A DNA stretch of 64,000 bases. Source: Phyto melanocephala. Taxonomy: Eukaryota; Arthropoda; Insecta; Diptera; Rhinophoridae. A model generated the notes under the pieces. The model made no database searches. It saw nothing but the letters and a program-made list of their open reading frames with translations, and had not been told where the DNA came from. The position numbers and the translations under genes are program-made. Location of the stretch: assembly GCA_941918925.1 (NCBI GenBank), contig OW799234.1, positions 10,755,001 through 10,819,000 of the forward strand, given 5' to 3'. This document shows, piece after piece, positions 47,096 through 59,682 of the stretch. The first letter of the stretch is position 1. The number at the start of each line of letters is the position of its first letter.

Positions 47096-47437
47096 AGGCG
47101 CGATTCCCCACTTTCCACCGTAAACCCGTTTACAATGATGTGAAATCCTTTTCGCCTTCTGTATTCTTGCTCAAACATGATCGTTTTAGGTTCATATTCA
47201 GAGTTGCCTCCATAAAGGATCCAATCTCTATACCATTTTTATCCGCCTGAAGAATATACACAACTTCTTTTAAATATTAACAGAATTTCATTGCACTGCT
47301 TTTATCAAAAACTTTAATCATTAGAAAACTAGACAGTGCCACGCCCATTAAAGTAGAACAATTTATACTTGAACGATTTTAGTTAAACTTTGTCAACACA
47401 TAAAGATTTCAAAAACAATACAATTTAATGATCAGTT
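47096..47437. other. No feature seen
   Basis: Short AT-rich spacer. Confidence 0.35.
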
Positions 47438-47885
47438 AAGCTGAAAGCCCACACCACGTTTTCTACGCTTTCTCGCGTCGTACGCCTCTCTCAATGTATT
47501 AATCAAGTATCAATTAATGAATTAATGTAGTGAAACGTTACAAGTTACAGAACACAAAGCGCACAAATGCTCTGACGCATACAACGCAAAAAGTAGGTTT
47601 ACTTTCTACTTTTTTAAGAGTCATGAGCGGCGAAAGAAAATGAAATGCTTTCGTAATTAAGTTTAAAATTATTGGCAATATAATTATTTAGAAAAACTTG
47701 CTCAAAAACAAAATTTGAGTTTTGGGTAACAATGACGTCTACATACATAATGAGTGCCATCGTTCAACTTGTGTTATTTAATGGGCTAAGCGCGTGCCAT
47801 GTAATTTGAAATGCTGGAAGCGTATGCGGTAAAAAATGTGTAAAATGCGACGACGAGAAAATGTGTGGTATGGACTTTCAGCTTT
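47438..47885. mobile_element. 448-bp non-autonomous TIR element
   Basis: The ends read aagctgaaagcccacaccac on the left and, as complement on the right, aagctgaaagtccataccac. This gives 20 bp with two mismatches, then ttttct in both arms. The centre is AT-rich with several gcgtatgcg/cgcgtcgtacgc words. There is no coding frame. Confidence 0.65.
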
Positions 47886-48057
47886 AATTTGACCGTGTCA
47901 TGCTCATTTAAAAAAATACTTTTTGTTTTAGATCACTCGATTTGAGCTGTTTAGTCAGTAGTGGGGCGAACCGTGCCTCTTTCATACACATTAAAAATTT
48001 TTTTGTGTTTCACTGCTTCCACTGAACCGATTTTGCTTAGATATTTCAATACATTAA

Positions 48058-49725
48058 GACAAGGTGAAAAAAAATTCCCATCCCGGGAATTCCCGGAAAT
48101 TTGAGTTGTTTAATCATCCCGTTTTCCCGGGATTATTTTCTGGGATCCCGGGAAATGAAAAAAGTGGCTACGACTCGAAAGCATTGTTTACATTGTGACA
48201 TATCTTTTTCATAAAAATATTTTCCTTTTTTTAACTTTATGTTTAAAAATATTTTTACAAATAGTTTAATATACTTTTTGAGGTAATGTGTTAATTTTAT
48301 AAACTTTTTGTTTAATATTAAGAGAAACGAAACGGTTTTAGATGGAAAGTGAAACTCTGTGTGTGTGTGTTAGCTATAGACTCCGAAACTGTAAAACCGA
48401 TCGGGCCTAAACTTTGGTAAGTTGTTGTACACATACCAGGGGGTGTTTATGGGTAGAAAAAAGTGGGCGGGGCCACGCCCATAAAAATTAGTTATCATTT
48501 TTAGCTACTTGCACTTGACCGATTTTTCTGAAACTTTGCACACATATCGAGCTGTCATGACTAAATAATTTCGTGGTAAGAAAAGTGGGCGGGACCACGC
48601 CCCTAAAAAAGTTTTAATTTTGAGGTACTTGCACTATACCGATTTTTATGAAACTTTCCACACATACTAAGCTGTCACAACCATATAGTTTCGTGATTAG
48701 AAAAGTGGGCAGGGCCACGCCCATAAAAACAATTATAATTTTGAGGTACTTGCACTGGTCCGATTCTTCTGAAACTTTGCACACATATTGAGCTGTTACG
48801 ACTTTACAATTTCGTGTTACAAAAGTAGGCAATGCCACGCCCATACAAAAATTATAATTTTTAGGTTTTTGCACTTGATATTCAATTAAAATTCAGAATG
48901 CATTTCGATTCATTAAGTGGCGTAGCAACGCGTGCCGGGTTTGGCTAGTAGTAAATAAGGCTGATGACACTGCTGTATGCTCTTTACGTGCAAATATAAT
49001 TTCATGTAAAGGCCGAAGCACCAGCGGATTAATGCGTCATTTGAGATCATTGCACAAAGCAATCTGGGAGAAAAAGTTAGCTGATATGAAAAATCAGAAA
49101 GAACTGCCGTCAAAAATAAAAAAAAAAAAAAACTCAGCCCACGTTATCAATACTTCAAAATTTCCATAAGGAAAGAAGGAAGTGGTCAAAAAACTCAAAA
49201 TATTATTTATGTATTTGTTAAACGCACTTGTAGCTATTCGTCCAACATCGGTAGAAAGTGAAAGAGTGTTTTCTGTAACAGGGCAGTTTATTAATAAAAT
49301 CAGAAATAGACTTTCAAACCAGTCAATAAACGCTTTGAGCGTATCAACAGATTATTTTCTAAGTCGTTTAAAATTGTTACGTTATATTATTTTAATTACA
49401 CATTGTATTTATATGCTTTTAAAATTGAATTCTAATGATTTTATTTTTGATCTTATAGCTGAAGTATCTGTATTTTTGTTTTTTGTGCTCATATTTGATC
49501 TCGTATTTGTTTAAATTAGAAATATTTTTACTCAATTTATATTTTAAATTCAAATTTCTTTATTAATTTTTATAGTTTTGAAGTTTTCCTTTTACATTTT
49601 TTATTTATTAAAAATAAATTTACTTCTTACAAATTTTGCTGCGGGATCCCGGGATCCCGGGAAACAAAAAAAAATAAATCTCGCATTCCCGGGAAACGAA
49701 AAATTTCGGGGAAAAAAACCCTACT
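48058..49725 (+). pseudogene. hAT transposon relic: BED finger joined to dimerisation domain, split by a Helitron-like element
   Basis: From 48953 the frame reads a BED zinc finger: AVCSLRANIISCKGRSTSG and LMRHLRSLHK, where the second Cys of the first pair has become Arg. After a short lysine-rich linker and a stop, 49182-49400 gives ALVAIRPTSVESERVFSVTG and INKIRNRLSNQSINAL, the C-terminal dimerisation domain of hAT transposases. The catalytic core is missing, so this is an internal-deletion derivative. CCCGGGA words cluster at both outer ends (48090-48160 and 49640-49695). A probable start codon (atggaaag, 48342) lies just before the insertion. Confidence 0.7.
48346..48948 (+). mobile_element. 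Helitron-like element with internal tandem repeats, copy 2, nested in hAT relic
   Basis: It starts aaagtgaaactctgtgtg with a TG microsatellite, has about four ~120-bp units with gggcgtgg-type boxes, and ends gccgggtttggCTAG before T. Orientation is opposite to copy 1. The left flank ends in A and the right begins with T, as Helitron insertions between A and T do. The hAT finger resumes right after it. Confidence 0.65.
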
Positions 49726-49739
49726 ATCCATATTCATAT

Positions 49740-50470
49740 CCATTAATTTCGTTCGATTTTTATTAAGTTTTAATATATTAATTTTTATCGATCAATAAAA
49801 AATTTTGTTGACATTTCTCTGCTGTATCAGCTTCGGTAAAAATCAAAGCATGATCTGAATATAGAACTATTTCACATTTTGCTAATATATTTGGTATATC
49901 ATTGATGTATATGATAAACAATAATTAACCCAAAATTGAACCTTGGGGCACCTTAAATTCATTAATGATTGTATCCGATTTAACATTGTTTATTTTCGTT
50001 TTTTGTTTGCGTTCCGTTATGTACGATTCAAACCATTTAAGTTCGTTTTCTTGGACACCATACATGTATAGTTTCCATAGCAGTATATCTCTGTCTATTG
50101 TTTCAACTGCTCTCTTACAGTCCAAAGATATTGCTATTATTCTATGATATAATTCTATGTATTTCCGAAACCCCATTGATATTTTGAAAACAGTTTGTTC
50201 TCTAACTGTTATTTTATTATATTTTCCAGCATTTGCTCACAAGTTTTTAATAATTCAATTGGACAATATTCTTTACACTTCCTTGTATTAGCTACTTTCT
50301 CAACTGGCGTCACTAAAGATTATTTCAAGTTTTCTGGAAAAGTTCCTGTTTCGAGTGATTTATTTATTATGTAAAGCATTGTCCTTCCCGTTATGTTCCA
50401 GTTGTCTAAAATTATTTTCATTGAAACTCTGTTAATATCAGTTCTATTTTTAATATTTTAACATACATAT
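49740..50470 (-). pseudogene. LINE reverse transcriptase relic
   Basis: On the minus strand, across stops, it reads TPVEKVANTRKCKEYCPIEL, KYQWGFR, ISLDCKRAVETIDRDILLWK (RT motif A area), FKVPQGSILG (motif B) and VLYSDHALIF where YADD is expected. The order and spacing are those of non-LTR reverse transcriptases (jockey, R1 or I groups). The catalytic pair DD has become DH, so it is dead. Confidence 0.8.
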
Positions 50471-52689
50471 GCTTTTAAGATCCTCTAAATTAATTGCGTG
50501 GAATTTAAATTTGGAATTTTGAGAACCAGTAAAGCCACTGCCGTCTACACTAATATTTATGTTGCTCTTTAAGGTTTATAACATAAAACCGATTGTAGAT
50601 TTTTCCTTTTTTTTTTTTTTTTTTTAATTTTCGACTTTTATTCATATTTTCTTCTACATTACTTTGGTAGAATATTTTATTATTTTTTTTTTGGTAAAAC
50701 CATATTTCATGTTTACTAAATCCTTGAATCTCTCACAAATTATAACATGCAGCATTTGAAAATGTTACCTACATGTGCAATATAAAAACTTGAATTCATT
50801 TTGAATTAATGACTTTTCAAGACACATTTCTTTCATAAAAATAGAAACTCATGTTTGGCTGCAACATGTTTTTTTGTTCTTTCTTCTCAAAACACTTCTA
50901 AATGTTTTCTTTTAGCACCTCTGCTTAATCGACCGTTGAAAATAACTGCATGTATAACAAATGCCACAATTACAACATTTGCAACTAGTTCATGCTACAT
51001 TTACACCCCCCCTAAATAAATGCATTTTCACATGTACACACACACACACATCCACAAACATGCAGGAAAAAAGCACTTAATCTATATTCAATAAATTATC
51101 ATTTCATGTATTAAAGACAGTAATAGCATTGAGCAAAAAGTGAGTCAGAGAGAGAGAGAGAGCGAGCGAGAGAGGGAGAGACAGTGATTGGTTGGTTAGT
51201 GGGTTGATGTTTTTGGTAGTTGGTTGGCATGTATGGCATGTTATAATATGCTGCCTGGCTTTAGTTTTTCTAATAATGTGGTAATAAATTATGTGTATGA
51301 ATATTCTCAGGCTTTTTTTTTTGCTATTTTCAGAAAATTGCAATTACTAATGAATGTATTTTTTTTGATGCCAACTGACATTAACAAAGATTTGAAATCA
51401 AATAATAATAACAAATGGTTTTACACTCACTAGAGGTCATTTGAAAGTGCTAAAAAATCATTTTTTGATACTGTCAATAGCAAAGTGATTGTTAAAAGAA
51501 AATGTAACTACAATTTCCATTAAATTGTAATAAATGGTAATTACAGAAATTTAGGAAAAAAAATATAATTACAATTGCATACTTTTAGGTGGCGATTAGC
51601 TCTATTGTAATAAACTGGGGGTAAAGGGGACAGTAAATTGATTTGACAGGCTAGTCTTTATTAAAGGAAGTAGTACATTTTCTAATCTGCTTTATGTCGT
51701 ATATATTATAATCTACTTTTTGTTGTTGTTGTTAATCATTCAGCAAAGAAAAAAAAAACGAACCAGCAAAAGATGGATGAATTGGTGGCTCATTTTGACA
51801 TGGTGTGCTAGAGGGAACTTTGAAATTAGTTTTAGAATGATAACGATGTCTTTTTGATATTTTTTTCTTTCTGTTTGAGCTGTTAAATCCAATCAATTAT
51901 TTACAAAGCAATTTGTCCAAAAAAAAAAGTTGACATTGGAAATTATAAAAATCATGTTTTATGTATTTTTGCGACTGACGGACGGACGGACTGATTTACT
52001 AAATGAAATAAACCCACACTAGCAGAACAAAATCAACTCACGCTGTGACATCTCTTATGTTTGTCTTTCCTTTATTCCTTTATTCTTTTGTTATTTACTT
52101 ATTTTCATAGAATGTTTATGTTATGAAATGGGGGGGGGGGGGGAAACATTAAAATTGCAGGTCATTTTTAAAGGCAACAAATAGAAAATCGAAAGAAAGA
52201 CAGCAAGAAGCATACAATAATAAAAGAAAATTGTTTTAGCAGCCGTATTGTTGGTACAAACACATAATGATTTCTAACTAGCAATCCGATTAACTATAAA
52301 ATCATACCCGTGGGTCTTAATTCTACTAAAATTTTGGAAAAATCTTTAATCACACCCACACACATACAGTTAAATGTAATAACTTTCAAAATCAGTAACA
52401 AATAAGTAAAATTGTATAGATATCAAGTTAGGTAATCTGACAGCGAGTATAGCTTTTAGAATACGTTGGTTGTTGGAGAAGTTTACTGCTAGCAAGAACT
52501 TGTCATAATGAGGTAAGTAGTTGGTAGTTTAAATGGGCAGTACTTGAAGTTAAATATAAAGTTCTTCTAAATCCATTACATTGACATCTTTGTGGTATAC
52601 CCAAATGAAGATCTTATTTTAAAGATTATATTCTGATACAAATTTTTACAAAAGTAGATACCGAAAAGTTAACATAGGTAGGGTTGACA
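50471..52689. other. No gene; simple repeats
   Basis: Contains ca repeats near 51040, an ag-rich run at 51149-51183, ggac repeats near 51976 and a run of 14 G at 52130-52143. Nothing else is seen. Confidence 0.5.
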
Positions 52690-52930
52690 CGCTATTATTA
52701 TCACGATATTTGTGTTCCACCTGGAAAATTAACTACTACTTCGTTATATGTGAGAGATTGCTTAGTCGGCGTGTACCCACCTAAATCTGTAAAAGAAATC
52801 ATTGCTCTATGTCTCCCGACTCCTGACAGGATTCTCAAATTTGCAGTAAACGACAATCGCAGCTGCAATATCCAATTGCCTTCTGGTTAATTTCAAGGAG
52901 TTTATAAAAAGCTTGTTATATATCCTCGGC
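52690..52930 (-). pseudogene. Possible LINE C-terminal relic
   Basis: The minus strand gives LTRRQLDIAAAIVVYCKFEN, reminiscent of the L-x-R-x-Q-L...T-G-H-C box after RNase H in LINEs, and its sequence order follows the relic at 20351-20620 (ctgcaatatccaatt against ctgcaatgtccagtt). It is short and without further support. Confidence 0.35.
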
Positions 52931-53237
52931 CATTTGATTTTTGCTACAAAGTTCTTATGCTAATTTATTGCTTCATCTATTCCTTAGAAAGTTGGCCAAC
53001 GATTGCATTAATGACAATTTCGCAAACGTTGTGAGAATTCCATAGAAAATATTAGTAAAACGTTCAACGAATTCTAAATATCAATTCTATTTATGTTAAA
53101 TTATGACTATGGAAGAACTTTTCAATTCATAATTTCACAGTTAGGTTAGACCCTTTCAAATCTGTTTCTTAATGCCAGCTTTGGTCCCGTATTTCTACAC
53201 ACACAAATGAGTCGCTATTCGGTTTAAGGATATCATA
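52931..53237. other. No feature seen
   Basis: Spacer before the tandem duplication. Confidence 0.35.
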
Positions 53238-53776
53238 TGTCTTGGACAAGCTGCGACCTCAAATAGACAGACTTAATAAGATTTACGTCATTACCGCAGC
53301 TTAACAGCCATTACCTAATGGCTTACCACCTCATACAAGGCAAAGTTGTAAATCTTTCTTGACAGCTCAGGATAGTTGCTGGGACATACAAGTAAACCCC
53401 TGGCCTTAAGCACAGATTGAGGCTTAACCATCAACTAAGCAATCGTGTTGAAATCAGATATTCTTGGACAAGCTGCGACCTCGAATAGATAGATTTAATA
53501 AGATTAAAGTTATTACCGGGCTTTAACAGCCATTATCTGATGGAGAGTTTACCACCTGGTTACTCCTCACACCATTCCTAAGCAGAACAACACACAAGTG
53601 AAAAATTTTTATACCAGACAATGTTGTAGACCTTTCTTGATAGCTCGTTCTGTCTGATTACTTATTGCGGGGGTAATTAGCCTTAATAATAGGGATAGTT
53701 GCTGGAAGATACAAATAAACCCCCGGCCCTAATCACAGATTGAGGTTAAACCATCAACTAAGCAATCGTGTTGAAT
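53238..53776. repeat. Tandem duplication of a 220-315 bp unit
   Basis: The first unit starts cttggacaagctgcgacctc near 53241 and ends aactaagcaatcgtgttgaa; the second starts with the same words at 53463 and ends with the same words near 53775. The second unit has about 95 extra bases (from acctggttactcctcacacc on). There is no recognised coding or element content. Confidence 0.7.
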
Positions 53777-54269
53777 GAGTAGCAGCACCCAGAGACATAA
53801 ATGATTGTCTAAAGTCTATTTAACTAGCGGATTTATTTATCTGCTTTCGGTGGAGCCACCAGGTGTTTTTCGAAGCCACCTCACTTATAATCATTCCAGG
53901 TCTTCCTGAAAGGGGATGCTGATTTCCTTACTACTTTAAAGCACTCCTTTTAGCCTCAAGGTGGGCTCTCCCTATTTTTGACTTCGTGCAGTCTGTTGTA
54001 TTGGAATCAGATCTTTCCGCTGAGATGGAATAGCACTTAGGTAGGGATTTCGTGAAGGTAACATGTTCTCGGAGTTGTCAACTAAACATTGATTAGCTAT
54101 TTAATGGGGCCCGAATTAGCGGTAAGGTGTTTGATATTTCTTTTTAATATTCTGCGGCATCACAGCTAGTTCACCGTTTTCTTTCTCGTCATAATTTCAT
54201 TATTTCATTCATTAGGTTTTTTTTTTAATATTTTAAGCCTTTTTTGTTCTGTGAAGAATCTTTTGACGA

Positions 54270-55620
54270 GTCTTTCATTTTACCTACCCGTATACACCTC
54301 AACGTCTACTAAACCAGAGGCAACTGGTTTTATAACCGTATCTGAAGAGTAAGGGTTTTGGAATGCAGTATTTAATCAGAATAGGAATATCGTCAATAAA
54401 CATAATAATTTTGTCAAATGATTCCCATCATAGTGTGGTCTTCATATTTTCTTTCCAAAAAATTTTGTGGTAGCCTGTTCAGCACAGCAAAAATTATTTT
54501 GGTCGGGGTTGATTTTGACATTACATTAGTCAAGTTATCTAAATTGTATTTGAATCCCCTTTATTTGAAAGCAGGCTCGTTCCTTACCCTCGAACGTTTT
54601 TTTTTAACACCTGTATGCACCTTAAGGTCTACTAGAGAAGAGGTAGCTGCTTTTGTGTATGAACCTAAAGTAGAGTGGTAGAATTCTGAGAGTCCTTCTC
54701 TGTTTGAAAAGCAGTATTTAATGATATAAGGAATATAGTCAATAAACTTAATAATTTGACAATTTGAAATTCCAATCATAGTTTGGTCGTCATTTTTGCT
54801 TGCCAAAAGACTTACTGGTAGCCAGTTCAGCAAAGCAATGTATGTTTTGCGAGGGGTTGATTTTGACACTACATTCATCAGGTTCTTCAAGTTTTATTTC
54901 GTTCGTTTTTTGTTTTAAAGAGGTTCATTCCTTAGCCTGGACGGTTACTTTTTAAACAGCCCTATACACCTCAAGGTCTACTAGTGAAGAAGTTGCTGCT
55001 TTTGTATATCAATCTGATCTAGTGTGGCAGAATTTGTACCGGAAAAGGAACTCAATGAGGTTAAGAATATTGTCAATAAACTAAATAATGTGATTCCAAA
55101 CTTTAATTCCAATTGTTTGGTCGTAATATTTCTTCACCAAAAAATTTACTGGTAGCCAGTTTAGTACAGCAGATAATGCTCTGATCGGGATTAATATCGA
55201 TACTTAATTAGTCAGATTATCTAAAATTAATGTTAATCCCTTTTTGTGCCAAACCTCGAAGTTTTCTTTTTCTTTGTACACCTCAAGGTCTACTAGAGAA
55301 GAGAAGAGAGAGAGAAGAGCTGTGCATGAACCTGAACTAGTGTGGCAAAATTTTTATAGAGAAAGTGTTTGAAATGCAGTATTTAATAAGATTAGGAATA
55401 ATTTGTTCAACAATTTGACAATTTGGATTCCTTCCTGAACTAGTGCTGCAGACTTTTTACATAAAAAGGAGTTTGGAAGGCAGTATTTAATGAAATTAAG
55501 AATATTGCCAATAAACACAATAATTTTTGTCCTGTGATTCTAACCATAGCTTGGTTGTCATATTTGCTTGCCTTAAGATTTACAGGTAGATAGTTTAGCG
55601 CAGAAAAACGGCTCTAGCCA
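54270..55620. repeat. Long-unit tandem array, about four units of 312-348 bp
   Basis: The word cacctnaaggtctact recurs at 54295, 54618, 54967 and 55279. Each unit also has ggcagnatttaat..aataaac, gtttggtcgt and a ggtagccagttcagc-like word. A partial fifth unit follows. A 109-codon minus frame at 54561-54890 has a clear protein-level echo in the neighbouring unit (SKSTPRKTYIALLNWLP and SKSTPTKIIFAVLNRLP). This may only reflect the DNA repeat. The product is not recognised. Confidence 0.7.
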
Positions 55621-56882
55621 GTTGGGAATGAGCTTATTTTAAGGGTGATCATAAAAGCCACGGTATGCATTACCCCTTTCATTGGCAAGTGATTCGCTGC
55701 TTTATCATTGGGGTTTCCATCAAACCTAGCAAAACAACCCTCAGTAAGAACTTGACAATTTATTTTCGTTACTAGGTACTTTAGTTTTACTTTAAGGACA
55801 TTTTTCTTATGACGTTGTAGTAAGTAGATATATTTGATTTGTCTCGGCGTATGGTTGCGTAGGTATGTTTGTGCATGCATTAATTGTAAAGTAAAGTTGG
55901 TAATATTTAAATAAAATGGTTTATGTACCATGCATAAGTTTATGAAAAGTTTGTCTAAAAGTAGAAAACCAAACAAACAAAGAAGATTATATTTGAATTG
56001 TCTGTGACATGTTTAAAAATAAAATTTTTGTGGATTTTTATTTTTAGACGATTAGTTGTTTTATTTTCGTTAATGTCAGTTACAGTTTTATTATGCCATA
56101 AAAGGTCTTTTAAAATTAAACAGCAGTTCAATTGTTTTTCTTTTTGCAAACATATAAAATGTCAATTCCTTAACAGCCAGCAACAATTTGATCTAATTTA
56201 ATTAGTTTTATTGCACAGCAAATACAAATTGATTTATGTTTGGATAAAGACAACACAAATTAATTGCTTTATTTCTATTGTCAAAAGCATTAGCATTTGT
56301 TCTTGCATACTAATGATTATGATGTAATTCCTAAATTCGGCAACAATTTTTTTGCAATTGCTTAAAGGGGACCTTTTTTTTGTTGCAACTAGACCTACAA
56401 GTATTCAGCAAAAGTAATTAAAATAAAAAAATTATAAATAAAATAAATTAATCATTTTGCTATAAATTATTGTAGTCATATAAACATAAATTATCAATAT
56501 GTTTCCTTATACAATTGTTTGTTAAAGGAAATAATTAATATCACTCATACGCACTGTTCAACATCTACTTACAATACAATTCACAACTCATCTACACACC
56601 ATGAATTTTATATGGATTTATAAACAAACTAACTAAAAAAAATTTACATGGTTGAGTGTGTATGTGTCTGTGTAAGGAAGAGATGGAATATGTAATACAG
56701 CAACTATCATGTATATAAATCTTTAGATAGTGGTTTATTGAATAGAGTTTGTCTGTAACAGATTAATTAAGGGAGACTACTTTATGTTTATGTTGGCAAA
56801 ACTATTTAAAAAGAAAAAAAAAACTAAAACAATGCGCAGTTTCCTCATAAAGGGTATTCCAAAATGAACTATAAGTTGAAAC
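55621..56882. other. No gene seen
   Basis: AT-rich intron with low-complexity frames on both strands. Confidence 0.4.
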
Positions 56883-57017
56883 CAGGGGCCGAATTGCTGT
56901 ATTCGATATCGATCGAAATTTCAATCAAACGTAAAAGTTTTTCTTACATCTTGTATTGGATTCTGAAAAGAATTCTCTCATTTGCGATCGATATGTAATG
57001 CCGTTATTCGGCCTCAG
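56883..57017. mobile_element. Palindromic MITE, copy 3 (135 bp)
   Basis: Left arm caggggccgaattgctgtat then cgatatcgatcgaaatttc; right arm is the complement of ctgaggccgaataacggcat. The outermost bases CAG and CTG of the arms are the same as in copy 1, which helps fix the ends. Confidence 0.7.
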
Positions 57018-57464
57018 ATTATTTTAATGCATTGTCGTCTCGATAGCCAATGATATTCATATAACCTATACACTTTCTTGTCGAAAATTTTTTAAATGGA
57101 ATTTAGCCACATTAATTGATTTGCTGGCCTAAGTTTCTAGCTTTAAATAACCTTATAAAATGATATTTAATGGAGTTAAATAATACGTTATCTGAGACCA
57201 ATTATAATTATTGAAACGAGTGAGTAGCCGATCGGTTTATATCTTGTGCATAATGTGACATGTTTCACCGCCTTTAGGATATGTGGCACCATTCAGTTAA
57301 ACCATATGCAGTTCCAATATCATCCAATTAAGGCAGAAGTAACTTTTTTCGATATATTGAGCATCAGTTTTTGTTGTTGTATCAGCAAGACCTTTCATAA
57401 GAGTTATCTATACATATTAGGGAAATATTGAAGAAGTCCACTTTTATTCGGTCCCTATTAAATC
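57018..57464. other. No feature seen
   Basis: Short unrecognised frames only. Confidence 0.35.
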
Positions 57465-57592
57465 TCCTTCTTTCTTAAGAAGGGACCCCCCTCTTCTTCA
57501 AGAAGGGACCCCCTCTTCTTTAATAAGGGATGCCCCTCTTCTTCAAGAAGGGTTCCTTCTCTTCTCCAAGAAGGGATCCCCTTCTTTCTCAA
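57465..57592. repeat. 23-bp palindromic minisatellite, five to six units
   Basis: The unit is close to ctcttcttcaagaagggaccc; ctt-ctt-c-aag-aag is a palindrome within each unit. The word aagaaggg recurs every 22-23 bp from 57477 to 57568. Two units contain ttcaagaa, the form of a heat-shock element half pair, but nothing else suggests a regulatory role. Confidence 0.75.
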
Positions 57593-57899
57593 GTGATTTC
57601 ATGGCTACTAATCGTTGATCATAAACTACTACATCCCTTTTTTCTCGCGCCACTATAGGCTTTTTCTTCGGACCAGAAAACAAATTTATATTACCGACAA
57701 CCTTTAATGCACAGGTCTTCGTAAGCGCCAGTATCTTTGCCAGACTAAGATTCCCATAGTTTCCAGAATATATGCCTGCCTACCGTGATCTGAGCCTACG
57801 TAGCCTCTTTAGCTACAAGCTCCAGCATTCTTCTTTGCCCAGTCATAAATACTATCATAGATACTATCCATGAGACTCGCTGCCCACAAAAAAAAATTA
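57593..57899. other. No feature seen, possibly the decayed 3' part of the next relic
   Basis: On the minus strand this would be the C-terminal end of the mariner relic, but I could not read it. Confidence 0.3.
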
Positions 57900-58960
57900 A
57901 TTACCAAATCTGTCATTAGACATAACCCTGGTGTTCATCCGATGATATAATCCTGATCTTTTATGAAATTTTCCAAGACTTTCTTTGACAGAGATGTGTC
58001 TGTATTCACAAAACCCAAAAGAAAAAAAATCGCACGTTGTTACATCCCAAGACCTCGGTGGCAAATTGACATCAGAATTTGTTAAGAAAATTTATTCTGG
58101 AAATCTTTGCTGCCATAAATTGATTGTTTCATGCTTGGTGTGGCAGATACCGCCATCCTATTGAAACCACATATCGCCCACATCCATGCCGTTCAGTTAT
58201 GGCCACAAGAACTTTGTTCTCATGTTATTTTAACGAATACCGTGCAAGTTCAGTGCAACTGCAACCTCATCTCCAAAAAAATGAGGGTCAAACATGCCGC
58301 CCTTCTGACCAAAACCTACACTAGACAATTGCTTGTTGTGGGCTTATTTATTTCTCAAGCATTGCGTGAGGATTTTTTGAGTCCCAAATACGACAATTTT
58401 GTGTATCCCTGCAGCCATTAAAATGGGATTGCGCTTCCTCCGAGAACATGACTTTTTTTTTCGAAAAATTAACACTGAACTGCACTTTGCTTCACTACAC
58501 ATTGAGTAAATAACGGACGCTTTCCATGTTCTATTGGATTGAGCTCTTGAGTATTGAAAACTTTTTAAGTTTGAAGGTGGTGGTATTTTATCAAAATTCG
58601 CTCAAAGGTGCTTCGCAAAACATTACTTTTAATTTACATATAAGAATAATGTCAAATTAATGTTTTGAAGTTTTCGGCGACAGTCTCGTTTACAACGGTA
58701 ATGTCTTTAAGAAACTACTACTGTTTATAACCGTTTCAGTTTCTAAAAATTTTTCGACCACTCCTCAAATGCTTGATACATTTGGTGCAATTTTTCGACT
58801 AAAAAGCAATGTCAGCTAAACTTTCCAAATATTTTAAAAAGTTTCACAGTATTCATATTTGACAACTGCCAAATTGCAGAGTTGCCACTTCTATACAAAA
58901 AATTACACTAATTTTAAAAACTTGCATTCTTACTGAGATACTCTCTACATAGACAAACAT
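57900..58960 (-). pseudogene. Mariner-like transposase relic 5
   Basis: On the minus strand it reads VMFSEEAQSHFNGCRDTQNC with RIWDSKNPHAM, where the first catalytic Asp has become Glu. Then a WCRFWSEG-like stretch and VSIGWRYLPHQA in place of WFQQDGATCHTA follow. Stops and shifts are frequent. The 5' end (near 58945 on this strand) shares gagnnnctcagtaagaatgc with relic 1. Confidence 0.65.
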
Positions 58961-59682
58961 TAGTATTATTAAACCGATATCCATCATATGAGCATAAAGT
59001 AAGTGTGTTTTAAAAAGCAATTAGTTTATGTTTTTTTTGTTGTTGTTCTAACATGTATAAAGAGAAAATATTTCTTTTTTTATGAGAAAAATTATTTTAT
59101 TATTTAAAAAAATTCTACTTTATGTTTGTACTACAAACTTTGTAGTGTATTTGCCTTTATTGTGGGCTTTGTATAGAGTTTTTTTTAAAACATGCACTTG
59201 AATAATATAATTTTTTATCATAGAATATTTAAGGATAAAATATATCTGTATAAATAAGGATATATTATAAATCTTTAGAGTTTTTCCAATATACATTTTT
59301 ACAAAGCGTATAAAGGGATTTATGGATATACATACAGACATCTATGCCTGCATAGATATGCCTACAAATATATAAAATTTATTAATTAAAAGTCTGTATT
59401 GCTTGTAGGCTTGATTGTTAACAAGTTTATTTAAGAAAAAAGTATTTTAAAAAATATCTATGAAGTAGATAAACAAAGAAAAGATTATTTCTCCTCAAAT
59501 AAAAGATAAATACTTGACGTATATTGAGCTTAGACTGAAGAGCACATTTCTGCTAATTAAAAAGGCTTAAAGAACTTAAAAACAATTTAATGTTTGGCCA
59601 CTACGTAAAAGTAGTAGCTGGTCTCAATAAAAGTTTGGTAGTGATTTCTATGATTAGAGGGAAATATGAATATCCTTAATGT
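58961..59682. other. No gene seen
   Basis: AT-rich spacer between mariner relics. Confidence 0.4.
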
